A model generated the notes under the pieces. The model was not told the origin of the DNA. It did no database searches and was given only the letters and a program-made list of their open reading frames with translations. From a virus: a stretch of DNA of 24,335 bases. The DNA lies in the IMG/VR virus record IMGVR_UViG_3300020473_000122, positions 1 to 24,335 of that record. One strand, written 5' to 3'. Position 1 is the first letter of the stretch. The number at the start of each line of letters is the position of its first letter. Made by a program: the position numbers and the translations under genes. Below are positions 18,132-24,335 of this stretch, in pieces.

Positions 18132-18804
18132 CGTACCCCCACATTTTCTTTAATACTGTTTCTTTGTCTTGTACGTTGTCGAGAATACAAACAACATGGT
18201 TACTATCTCTCATAACATCTTGCTCACTATCATCTGGATACATTGATCCATACTTTAGACTGTAAGCTAGTTTTGGAGGTAAGAAGTTTACCAAGTCTGA
18301 GTGTCTACGGAACACCCATCCATCAATTCCATAAAAGCTCTTGAATATCTTTTCCATATTGCTTTTATACTCGTGCCACAACTCTTCGTAGTTGTTTTGA
18401 TGTATAACCATTATAGATGAGTTAACATTACAGTTATGGACTATCTTTGCCATCTCGTCACTAAACCAATGCGTTCTAAGAAAGTTTGGTTTATCATGGC
18501 TTGATCGATAAACTAATTGGTCAATTGGATTATGGATTACGCAATCAAGATCAAAGAATACTGTTGGATTGTTAAATAAGCCAGGCTGCCAAAGGTATGT
18601 TTTGTTCCACCACATTCTTTCATCATGACGTGGCTCAAACGTAACACACTTAACCTCTGGATTAATGCCACGAGGATTATCAGTATAGCAATAGAAGTCA
18701 CCTACGTGATGTTTTGAGAATTGTTTATATAATTGGTTGACAAATTCAGCTTTATAAGCTATACCAACTTTCATACAAACAGCGTCTATAGATACTGCTT
18801 CCAT
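18112..18804 (-). CDS. Glycosyltransferase-like protein, paralogue 3
   Basis: This encodes 230 residues. The motifs are shared with the two genes before it in the operon: an N-terminal strand IDAVCMKVG, FYCYTDN, MWWNKTYL, PTVFFDLDCVIHNPIDQLV with Asp85 and Asp87 as the DxD, VNSSIMV, an Asp in GIDGWVF, and FLPPKLAYSLKYG. These fit a GT-A nucleotide-sugar transferase. The start at 18804 is preferred over Met11 because SIDAVCMKVG aligns with QINVFCIKT at the start of paralogue 1. It overlaps the previous gene by 19 bases. It is the shortest of the three. Donor and acceptor are unknown. Confidence 0.75.
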   Translation of the reverse strand: MEAVSIDAVCMKVGIAYKAEFVNQLYKQFSKHHVGDFYCYTDNPRGINPEVKCVTFEPRHDERMWWNKTYLWQPGLFNNPTVFFDLDCVIHNPIDQLVYRSSHDKPNFLRTHWFSDEMAKIVHNCNVNSSIMVIHQNNYEELWHEYKSNMEKIFKSFYGIDGWVFRRHSDLVNFLPPKLAYSLKYGSMYPDDSEQDVMRDSNHVVCILDNVQDKETVLKKMWGYDVPSSS

Positions 18805-19547
18805 ATATCAGCTACCCATCCTTCCTCTATATCAAGAGGATCAGGCTCATGGTCCTCCATAAAAATACATACCGAATAATCATCTCGTTTTATATATTTA
18901 GCATAGCGGTCTACACTAAAGCTGTCTGGATAATCTCCACCTCTATTGTATGAGTATACAGTTTTGGGTGGATAGGTATGCATTGTGTTTCTCCATACTC
19001 TCCATAAGTATGCATCTGAGCTATACAACGATGCCTTTGCTTTTGTATAATGTTTGCAAAAGTGGTTCCATATATCATTTGTAACTGGTTGTGTGTTATC
19101 AACATATATCAAACTTGCATTGAACAACATTGTTAGAAAGTAATTGCCACCATGCATACCAACTTGCCATGGAGGCATCCATCTAGTCCCAATGATTGCA
19201 GGTGTTGGTGTTTCTACTACTCTATCTAGCGGCCCATGGAATAAGTTATCAAGATCAGAAAACAATATTCTTCCCTCGATACCACATAACTTAGGGGCAA
19301 ACAATGACATTTTGATTGCATCCCAAAACCACCACTGATCCATTGATAGTATATCGTCCCACAACCACTTTTCTGTTGTTTCGACGACTCTTATATCTTC
19401 ATCCAAACCATTGCCATTATCAGTCATACAATATGAGTTAAACTCACAAGGCATCCATCTTTTTGCCATACGATGTATTAGGTTTGGATATTCAGGTGGA
19501 AACTTCGAGCCCCACTTTATTGTAAGTAAGTTCAATTGGCTTTCCAT
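18786..19547 (-). CDS. Glycosyltransferase-like protein, paralogue 2
   Basis: This encodes 253 residues from the ATG at 19547. That start puts the first beta-strand (LNLLTIKWG) right after the N-terminus, as in its paralogues; an in-frame TTG at 19601 would only lengthen the overlap. It carries FNSYCMTDN, WFWDAIKMSLF, RILFSDLDNLFHGPLDRVV with Asp98 and Asp100 as the DxD, a His-Gly-Gly segment, FNASLIYVD, SSDAYLWRVW and YPPKTVYSYNRGG. The fold and metal-dependent sugar transfer are inferred from these motifs. No strong Shine-Dalgarno site is present, so coupling to the upstream gene (56-base overlap) is likely. The substrate is unknown. Confidence 0.75.
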   Translation of the reverse strand: MESQLNLLTIKWGSKFPPEYPNLIHRMAKRWMPCEFNSYCMTDNGNGLDEDIRVVETTEKWLWDDILSMDQWWFWDAIKMSLFAPKLCGIEGRILFSDLDNLFHGPLDRVVETPTPAIIGTRWMPPWQVGMHGGNYFLTMLFNASLIYVDNTQPVTNDIWNHFCKHYTKAKASLYSSDAYLWRVWRNTMHTYPPKTVYSYNRGGDYPDSFSVDRYAKYIKRDDYSVCIFMEDHEPDPLDIEEGWVADIWKQYL

Positions 19548-20412
19548 CTTCGTCGGTACGTATCCCTTCATCATCAAATATTTGTCGAAGTTCTCGAGCA
19601 ACAGTTGATTTGACCTTATAGTCTAATGGTACTGGGTCTCCACTTTCTGCAAAGTGTGCATGAACTCTATGCTTTTTTTTTCCGTATCCATTTAGCATTC
19701 TGACAAAGTATTCTGGTCTTTGTTTAAATGCATCCTTGTCTTTTGGAAAGAACTCTGATCCTTCCTCAGCACCATAGAAGAAACTATAAAAGATTCCTCG
19801 TGGAAAGAAGTTTAGAATATCTTTGTGATATAGATTTAGATACTCATCGTTGCCTCTTAAAACAACCATATGCTTATCCATATCTTGTCTAAACTGATTC
19901 CATATAAATTCTAACTCATCATCATACCACATCATAAATGAGCTATTCATTAATGTTACGTGCTTGAAGAACGGATTAAAGCCAGATGCTGGATATGCTT
20001 GACGCTCCCAATCTATTGGTTTGAAGTAGCAGTATATTGTTGTTAGTTTATCGTGTACTGCATACTGAACAATATCTGTTATGTCTCTTTGTATTACTGT
20101 ATCAAGATCAATATAAATGTTTAGTCCTGGTTGTGTATACGGTTTCTTGAATAGTAACATCTTATTCCACCAACCCCACATATCATATTTGGACACATCC
20201 ATTAGGTTGACATCAGGAGAAGATATTGTTGATTCATTGGTAAGACAAAAGAAACGGATATTACGTTTAAAGCGTTGATCAAGCTGGTTCTTTAGCTCCA
20301 TTACGTGTGTGTCAAGATAGAATTCATTACTATCAAATTCATCTTGTATTGGACCACCACCATAATCTCTATGCACCGTCTTTATACAAAAGACGTTAAT
20401 CTGATCTGTCAT
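19492..20412 (-). CDS. Glycosyltransferase-like protein, paralogue 1
   Basis: This encodes 306 residues from the ATG at 20412, chosen because GAAGGTGG lies just 4 bases before it; an ATG at 20445 has no such site. The motif order is INVFCIKTVHRDYGGG, IRFFCLTNE, GWWNKMLLFKKP, LNIYIDLDTVIQRDITDIV with Asp102 and Asp104 as the DxD, MNSSFMMWYDDELEFIW, GNDEYLNLY and FFPRGIFYSFFYG. It is a GT-A-type transferase by these features, longer than its two paralogues by a C-terminal tail of about 50 residues. It overlaps the unknown gene upstream by 17 bases and paralogue 2 downstream by 56. Acceptor and sugar are unknown. Confidence 0.75.
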   Translation of the reverse strand: MTDQINVFCIKTVHRDYGGGPIQDEFDSNEFYLDTHVMELKNQLDQRFKRNIRFFCLTNESTISSPDVNLMDVSKYDMWGWWNKMLLFKKPYTQPGLNIYIDLDTVIQRDITDIVQYAVHDKLTTIYCYFKPIDWERQAYPASGFNPFFKHVTLMNSSFMMWYDDELEFIWNQFRQDMDKHMVVLRGNDEYLNLYHKDILNFFPRGIFYSFFYGAEEGSEFFPKDKDAFKQRPEYFVRMLNGYGKKKHRVHAHFAESGDPVPLDYKVKSTVARELRQIFDDEGIRTDEDGKPIELTYNKVGLEVST

Positions 20413-20806
20413 TAATCCACCTTCTAGTAATCGTGAGATAATCATCTACACGTTCAAATACTTTACACCCTCTCCTTAATAAGATCAACGGTTCTGCATC
20501 AGCTGATACTATAATATCTTGAAATCTATGGTGATCTATTGCTACGGAGAATGTTTTCATCTTTGCAACACCACTATTTCTAAACTTTTTGAAGCTCTTT
20601 TGAATAATGTGTGTACGTAATTCGACACTGTAATCAAACTTCAGTCTTGTACGAGTCTTGAAATCTCCTACAGATAAATATGCTTGATACGTGTCTTCAT
20701 ACGTGGTGATAAACCAATACGGCCACCGTTTGTGATTATACGGTAAACGTAAATGGTCAAGTTCTGTTGTTCTTGATTCAAAATAGTCGGGAAGTGATGT
20801 ATTCAT
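20396..20806 (-). CDS. Hypothetical protein, first gene of the minus-strand operon
   Basis: This encodes 136 residues starting at the ATG at 20806, 55 bases from the divergent late gene. The protein is basic and aromatic (LPYNHKRWPYWFITTYEDTYQAYL, KTRTRLKFDY, RRGCKVFERVDDYLTITRRW). It has no signal peptide or membrane segment, and no family was recognised. It leads the glycosyltransferase operon, overlaps the first transferase by 17 bases and is presumably translated with it. No convincing promoter was found upstream on this strand; the intergenic region is AT-rich and holds a 12-base palindrome. Confidence 0.75.
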   Translation of the reverse strand: MNTSLPDYFESRTTELDHLRLPYNHKRWPYWFITTYEDTYQAYLSVGDFKTRTRLKFDYSVELRTHIIQKSFKKFRNSGVAKMKTFSVAIDHHRFQDIIVSADAEPLILLRRGCKVFERVDDYLTITRRWINDRSD

Positions 20807-20826
20807 AAACTCTAGCTCAAATCATG

Positions 20827-20834
20827 TATAAATA
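20827..20834 (+). promoter_or_regulatory. T4-type late promoter TATAAATA
   Basis: A perfect match to the T4 late-promoter core, which is read by a gp55-type sigma factor with the sliding clamp. It lies in the 55-base divergent intergenic gap, 27 bases before the ATG at 20862, and would give a short leader containing AGGAG. It partly overlaps a 12-base perfect palindrome (20829-20840). Confidence 0.75.
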
Positions 20835-20861
20835 TATTTAGTCGAGTTGTAGGAGCACAGG

Positions 20862-21206
20862 ATGGCTGAAAAAGCAAATATTTTTCTGGATAAGGGATCA
20901 AACTTTACAACCACAATTGATGTTGTAGATACTAGTGGTGTCTCTGTCAATATGGCAGCATACACTGTGTCTAGTACGATTAAGGCATCCCACAGTAATG
21001 CCCAAATTAATGCTACTTCAACCTCCAATCTTACTTTTACAACTGCCGGCTATGCTAACGGTTCTGTTGTGCTTTCCCTAACAGGCGTTCAAACAGGTTA
21101 CTTAGTAGACGATAAAAGATATGTATATGACGTAAAGGTCGTTACAGGGAGCACAACAACCAAGCTAGTAGAAGGATTTATGACAGCTCGAGCTAGTGCA
21201 ACATGA
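20862..21206 (+). CDS. Small virion-type protein upstream of gp13
   Basis: This encodes 114 residues; AGGAG at 20851-20855 sits 6 bases before the ATG. It is an all-beta-looking protein: ANIFLDKGSNFTTTIDVVD, AYTVSSTIKAS, GSVVLSLTGVQTGYLVDDKRYVYDVKV and a last strand KLVEGFMTA. Proteins of this appearance are common beside the neck genes of T4-like cyanophages and pelagiphages and resemble immunoglobulin-like or baseplate-upper-protein N-terminal domains; the name and exact role are not known to me. It is the first gene after the late promoter and overlaps the next small gene as ATGA. Confidence 0.8.
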   Translation: MAEKANIFLDKGSNFTTTIDVVDTSGVSVNMAAYTVSSTIKASHSNAQINATSTSNLTFTTAGYANGSVVLSLTGVQTGYLVDDKRYVYDVKVVTGSTTTKLVEGFMTARASAT

Positions 21207-21361
21207 CGGTAAAGAAACTAGAAAACGGTAAAAGTGTTAGAGTGGAGCTAAAGACTAGCTTTAAGTTAACACCTAGAGAAGATCACAATAGTTGGAGGGC
21301 AGCTAATACAGCGCCACTAGCTAACACAGCTGGCACAACAGCAGTTACGTTAAGGACATAA
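21203..21361 (+). CDS. Small protein of 52 residues between virion genes
   Basis: An ATG at 21203 overlaps the stop of the preceding gene (ATGA), and the frame runs to TAA at 21359-21361, leaving one base before the gp13 ATG. The product starts MTVKKLENGKSVRVELKT, is basic at the N-terminus and ends in Ala/Thr-rich sequence (ANTAGTTAVTLRT). The exact fit between two genes, with no slack on either side, argues that it is real. It has no Shine-Dalgarno site of its own and probably depends on coupling. Function unknown; a minor virion protein is plausible by position. Confidence 0.7.
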   Translation: MTVKKLENGKSVRVELKTSFKLTPREDHNSWRAANTAPLANTAGTTAVTLRT

Positions 21362-21362
21362 A

Positions 21363-22106
21363 ATGGCTATACCAAATTCAAGGGAAACATTTAAAGAGCA
21401 TTGTCTTCGAAGGCTAGGAAAAGGAGTCATCGACATTAACGTCTCTGACGAACAGGTTGATGACCGCATTGACCAAGCAATCATTTACTACCAGGATTAC
21501 CACTTTGATGGTGTACAAAAAACGTTCCTCAAACATTCTGTCACTCAAACAGACAAAGACAATGGTTATATCTCGATCACTGATAATAATATTATTGGGG
21601 TTATTAATTTGTTTGATATTGGAGATGCTACAAGCACAAATAATCTTTTCAATATTAGATATCAAATAGCATTGAATGATCTTTACGATCTTTCAAGATA
21701 TGACTTAGTACCTTTCTATATGAACTTCCAAAATATTAGATTTATTGAGGAGATTCTCGTAGGACGGCAACCTCTTAGATTTAACAGACACGTCAATCAG
21801 CTCCACGTTGATATGGATTGGGAGAAGTTAAACGTCGGAGACTTTTTAGTTGCTCATGTATATTCCAAGTTTGATCCTGACACATATACAGATATGTGGG
21901 GTGATAGGTGGTTAGCTGAATATACAACGGCTTTAATCCAAATACAATGGGGGCAGAATCTTTCTAAGTTTACTGGAATGCAAATGCCTGGTGGAGTACA
22001 ATTTAATGGAGAGACAATACTTACTCAGGGATTGGATCAAAAGAATAAGCTGCAGGATGAGATGATTAGTTCTTATTCGTTGCCAGTACATGATATGACG
22101 GGGTAG
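21363..22106 (+). CDS. 13: Neck protein, T4 gp13 homologue
   Basis: This encodes 247 residues; AAGGA lies 6 bases before the ATG. The beginning (MAIPNSRETFKEHCLRRLGKGVIDINVSDEQVDDRIDQAI) and the motifs YYQDYHFDG, NVGDFLVAHVY and WLAEYTTALIQIQWGQNLSKFTG are those of the gp13 head-completion/neck protein of marine T4-like phages. In T4, gp13 and gp14 close the filled head at the portal and make the tail-docking surface. At 247 residues it is shorter than T4 gp13 (about 309), as in other marine relatives. gp14 and gp15 follow, separated by two small genes. Confidence 0.9.
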   Translation: MAIPNSRETFKEHCLRRLGKGVIDINVSDEQVDDRIDQAIIYYQDYHFDGVQKTFLKHSVTQTDKDNGYISITDNNIIGVINLFDIGDATSTNNLFNIRYQIALNDLYDLSRYDLVPFYMNFQNIRFIEEILVGRQPLRFNRHVNQLHVDMDWEKLNVGDFLVAHVYSKFDPDTYTDMWGDRWLAEYTTALIQIQWGQNLSKFTGMQMPGGVQFNGETILTQGLDQKNKLQDEMISSYSLPVHDMTG

Positions 22107-22108
22107 TT

Positions 22109-22540
22109 ATGATATCTTTTGAAGAGTCACTTAAAGATTGGTTTGGCAAAGGACCGAAAGGTGATTGGGTCCGTATGGATACAAAGGGCAATATCAAGGG
22201 TGATTGTGCCAGAGAACCAGGTGAAGGTAAGCCAAAATGTTTACCAAGATCAAAGGCACATTCAATGAGTAAAAAAGATAGAGCGTCTGCTGCAAGACGG
22301 AAAAGAGCAAAAGATCCTCAGGTCGATAGGCCAGGAACAGGTAATAAACCTATAAATGTTAAGACAGAAGAGGTCTTAGCAGGCATGCTTTTGGAAAAGA
22401 GTAAGCCAAATAATCCTAAGCTGTGGTCAAGAGCTAAGTCATTAGCTCGTTCAAAGTTTGATGTGTACCCATCCGCATATGCAAATGGCTGGGCAGCTAG
22501 GTGGTATAAATCTAAGGGTGGAACATGGAGGAGCGGGTAA
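22109..22540 (+). CDS. Conserved basic phage protein
   Basis: This encodes 143 residues, two bases after gp13. It appears to have two modules. Residues 13-80 (GKGPKGDWVRMDTKGNIKGD, GEGKPKCLPRSKAH, then a run of Lys/Arg) are highly basic with Cys33 and Cys44. Residues 100-143 (LWSRAKSLARSKFDVYPSAYANGWAARWYKSKGGTW) form a compact motif that I know from many marine T4-like phages near the neck or capsid genes, without assigned function. The basic charge could suit binding to DNA or to acidic virion proteins; this is an inference. Its stop overlaps the next start as TAATG. Confidence 0.8.
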   Translation: MISFEESLKDWFGKGPKGDWVRMDTKGNIKGDCAREPGEGKPKCLPRSKAHSMSKKDRASAARRKRAKDPQVDRPGTGNKPINVKTEEVLAGMLLEKSKPNNPKLWSRAKSLARSKFDVYPSAYANGWAARWYKSKGGTWRSG

Positions 22541-22644
22541 TGACTTGCAATAACGATCAATGTGACAATCCATTATGTGATTGTGATCCCTGTACTTGTA
22601 CAGAACAAGATCCTTGCGTTCACTGCGTAAGCCCACCGGAGTAA
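22540..22644 (+). CDS. Cysteine-rich microprotein, 34 residues
   Basis: The ATG at 22540 shares its A with the preceding TAA and is served by a near-perfect ribosome site, GGAGGAG at 22527-22533, 6 bases upstream. The product of 34 residues has eight cysteines (positions 3, 8, 13, 15, 18, 20, 26, 29) and a His at 28, with Asp, Asn and Pro in between (CDCDPCTC, CVHC). This could bind zinc or an iron-sulphur cluster, or be disulphide-linked in the virion. The gene is followed three bases later by gp14. No characterised family was recognised. Confidence 0.75.
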   Translation: MTCNNDQCDNPLCDCDPCTCTEQDPCVHCVSPPE

Positions 22645-22647
22645 TAA

Positions 22648-23499
22648 ATGGTACAACCAAACTTCCACTTCAATAATTTTGATCACCGAGGTGAACAGAA
22701 TCTAATTGATGACCTTGTAGCTGAATCAATCCAAATCTATGGAATGAGTTGCGGCTATATGGCTAGAACATTCTCTGCAGATGGATTCGATCAGTTATAC
22801 ACTGAAGAAGATCTAGCTTCGTTTGAGCAAGTGTCAGATTTAGTAACCTATGTTAGAAGTGTTGATGGATTTGAGGGTGAGGGAGACTTTCTATCTAAGT
22901 TTGGTTTAGAGATAAGAGACGGAATGACGGTATGTATTGCTCGTCGTCATTTTGAAGAAACTGTTGAGCAAGAACAATCAATTGCAAGACCAAGACCTGG
23001 TGACTTGATCTTTTTACCATTGAATGAAAAGGTATTTGAGATTAAGTTCGTCGAGCATGAACCAGTATTCTATCAAATGGGTGCATTGCAGTTCTATGAG
23101 CTGCGTTGTGAGTTATTTGAATACTCCAACGAGAGGTTTAATACTGGTGTTGATGTAATTGATCAGATACAAACAACACATTCATTGGATGTATTCACGG
23201 AAGTAGAACTCACTGCTGAAGATGGAACTCCATTGTTTACAGAAGATGGATTTAGACTATTACTAGAAGAGCCAGATCGATCTGGTGCGGTTGCACTCAA
23301 TCACGTTACACTAGAATCTGTATTTGATTCTGGTAAGATCCTAACTGAGGATGGATTCTTTATTCTCGATGAGGATCAACAAGACGATGAAGACTTTGAT
23401 GCTGCAACAGAATCCGAAAGTGTATTCATTGAGACCAAAGCTGATGACTTCCTTGACTTTAGTGATCGTGATCCATTCAGTGAAGGAGGTAGGTTCTAA
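22648..23499 (+). CDS. 14: Neck protein, T4 gp14 homologue
   Basis: This encodes 283 residues; GGAG at 22638-22641 lies 6 bases before the ATG. The N-terminal part (NLIDDLVAESIQIYGMSCGYMAR), IARRHFEET, RPRPGDLIFLPLNEKVFEIKFVEHEPVFYQMGALQFYELRCELFEYSNE and the following IDQI are characteristic of the gp14 head-completion/neck family. In T4 it acts with gp13 between portal and tail. Residues after about 190 are more variable and carry several E-D-G elements (TAEDGTPLFTEDGF, LTEDGFFILDED) ending in a very acidic tail. The stop overlaps the gp15 start as TAATG. Confidence 0.9.
   Translation: MVQPNFHFNNFDHRGEQNLIDDLVAESIQIYGMSCGYMARTFSADGFDQLYTEEDLASFEQVSDLVTYVRSVDGFEGEGDFLSKFGLEIRDGMTVCIARRHFEETVEQEQSIARPRPGDLIFLPLNEKVFEIKFVEHEPVFYQMGALQFYELRCELFEYSNERFNTGVDVIDQIQTTHSLDVFTEVELTAEDGTPLFTEDGFRLLLEEPDRSGAVALNHVTLESVFDSGKILTEDGFFILDEDQQDDEDFDAATESESVFIETKADDFLDFSDRDPFSEGGRF
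23483..23490 (+). promoter_or_regulatory. Consensus ribosome binding site of gp15
   Basis: AAGGAGGT lies 8 bases before the ATG at 23499, inside the end of gp14. It is the strongest site in the window and fixes the gp15 start. Confidence 0.8.
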
Positions 23500-24335
23500 T
23501 GTTTGGCCATACGTTTTACCATGAGACTCTACGTAAATATGTTATTATATTTGGTACTTTGTTTAATGAAATACACTTTTATAGAACTGATGATGCTGGT
23601 AACAGACACCAGAAGATCAGAGTTCCTTTATCATATGGGCCGAGAGAGAAGACGTTAGCAAGACTAGAAGGTGATCCGAATCTCGATAGAGAGACGGCTA
23701 TCAATCTACCAAGAATGTCATTTGAGATGACTGGTCTTGCTTATGCCTCCGAAAGAAAGCTGAATACAATAAGAAGAGTGACGTCATTAGCAGATGGTTC
23801 TGAGCAAAGTAAGTTAAGGAATATGTATCAACCAGTTCCTTATGATATTGCTTTTCAGCTGAATATAATGGTTAACAGAGCAGAAGATGGTACAAAGATC
23901 ATAGAACAGATCATGCCGTTCTTCACACCTGAGTTTACTGTTACCGCTAATATTTTACCTGAGATGAACTACAAATTAGACGTACCGGTTATTCTCGACT
24001 CATTAAACATGCAAGACACGTATGAAGCAGATTTCGTGACCCGACGAGCGCTTATATATCAAGCTGATTTCACTCTTAAAGGATATTTCTTTGGTCCTGT
24101 GTCAAAGAGTGGAATCATTACAAGAGCCAACACACAATTCTTTATTGACACATCACTTCAATTAGCCAACAGTCATCCAGCCAACTCAGTGGTGTCTGGT
24201 ATTAGCACATCGGCTAATGTACAACACAGTAGACAAACTATCGATCCTGGTTTAGACGCAAATGGTAATCCAACATCTAATGCTAGCATAACAATAGCTA
24301 GGGAAAGTATTACTGCAAATGATAATTTTGGTTTC
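23499..24335 (+). CDS. 15: Proximal tail-sheath stabiliser, T4 gp15 homologue, 3' end missing
   Basis: The frame begins at the ATG at 23499, overlapping the gp14 stop, and stays open to the last base of the window (279 codons). It begins MFGHTFYHETLRKYVIIFGTLFNEIHFYR and continues with VPLSYGPREKTLARLE, LPRMSFEMTGLAYASERKLNT, YQPVPYDIAFQLNIMV, IIEQIMPFFTPEFTVT and ADFTLKGYFFGPV. These are hallmark segments of gp15 in T4-like marine phages. In T4 gp15 forms the hexameric terminator that caps the sheath and tube and joins the tail to the neck. T4 gp15 is about 272 residues, so this homologue is longer and continues past the window. Confidence 0.9.
   Translation, partial: MFGHTFYHETLRKYVIIFGTLFNEIHFYRTDDAGNRHQKIRVPLSYGPREKTLARLEGDPNLDRETAINLPRMSFEMTGLAYASERKLNTIRRVTSLADGSEQSKLRNMYQPVPYDIAFQLNIMVNRAEDGTKIIEQIMPFFTPEFTVTANILPEMNYKLDVPVILDSLNMQDTYEADFVTRRALIYQADFTLKGYFFGPVSKSGIITRANTQFFIDTSLQLANSHPANSVVSGISTSANVQHSRQTIDPGLDANGNPTSNASITIARESITANDNFGF

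Noticed and set aside
19548-19601. Longer start (TTG at 19601) for the second transferase
   Set aside because: A TTG without a ribosome site that would double the overlap; alignment with paralogues favours 19547.
20413-20445. ATG at 20445 for the first transferase
   Set aside because: No Shine-Dalgarno site, whereas the ATG at 20412 has GAAGGTGG directly upstream.

Overview
The window looks like part of the late (virion) gene block of a marine T4-like myovirus of the kind that infects cyanobacteria, SAR11 or other marine bacteria. The evidence is an ordered run of T4-type neck genes at the right end (gp13, gp14, gp15 homologues), a large cyanophage-type baseplate/structural protein at the left end, a perfect T4-type late promoter (TATAAATA), strong Shine-Dalgarno sites and very tight gene packing with TAATG and ATGA junctions. 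The DNA is AT-rich. No tRNA, CRISPR, insertion sequence, integrase or photosynthesis gene was seen, so the host cannot be named from the window alone.

Layout. (1) 1-5416, plus strand: the 3' part of a DUF4815-like structural protein, a 71-residue coiled-coil protein, a fibre-type protein ending in a self-cleaving S74 chaperone domain, and a 99-residue fibre-like protein. (2) 5428-14730, plus strand: one gene of 3100 codons for an extraordinary repetitive adhesin/fibre. Most of it is a tetrapeptide repeat with an aromatic residue (Tyr, Trp or Phe) at every fourth position. The repeats surround a globular and glycine-rich tip domain that is itself split by a second repeat arm of about 1125 residues. 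(3) 14763-17092, plus strand: an acidic protein of unknown function, a GT-A-type glycosyltransferase-like protein and a 2OG-Fe(II) oxygenase-like protein. (4) 20806-17089, minus strand: a six-gene, tightly overlapping operon holding an unknown protein, three paralogous glycosyltransferase-like proteins, a methyltransferase-like protein and another unknown. (5) 20862-24335, plus strand: a late promoter followed by a small virion protein, a 52-residue protein, gp13, a basic conserved phage protein, a 34-residue protein with eight cysteines, gp14 and the 5' part of gp15.

How the genes may work together. Regions 1, 2 and 5 build the tail, fibres and neck. Regions 3 and 4 form an island of sugar-transfer, methylation and hydroxylation genes between a giant adhesin and the neck genes. 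The island may decorate the virion (the fibre being the obvious candidate), or it may act on host surface sugars or other small molecules; the sequence alone does not decide this. The least described elements are the aromatic tetrad-repeat adhesin and its neighbouring modification island. Two short genes (21203-21361 and 22540-22644) and the truncated gp15 were found by reading start sites and stops directly.
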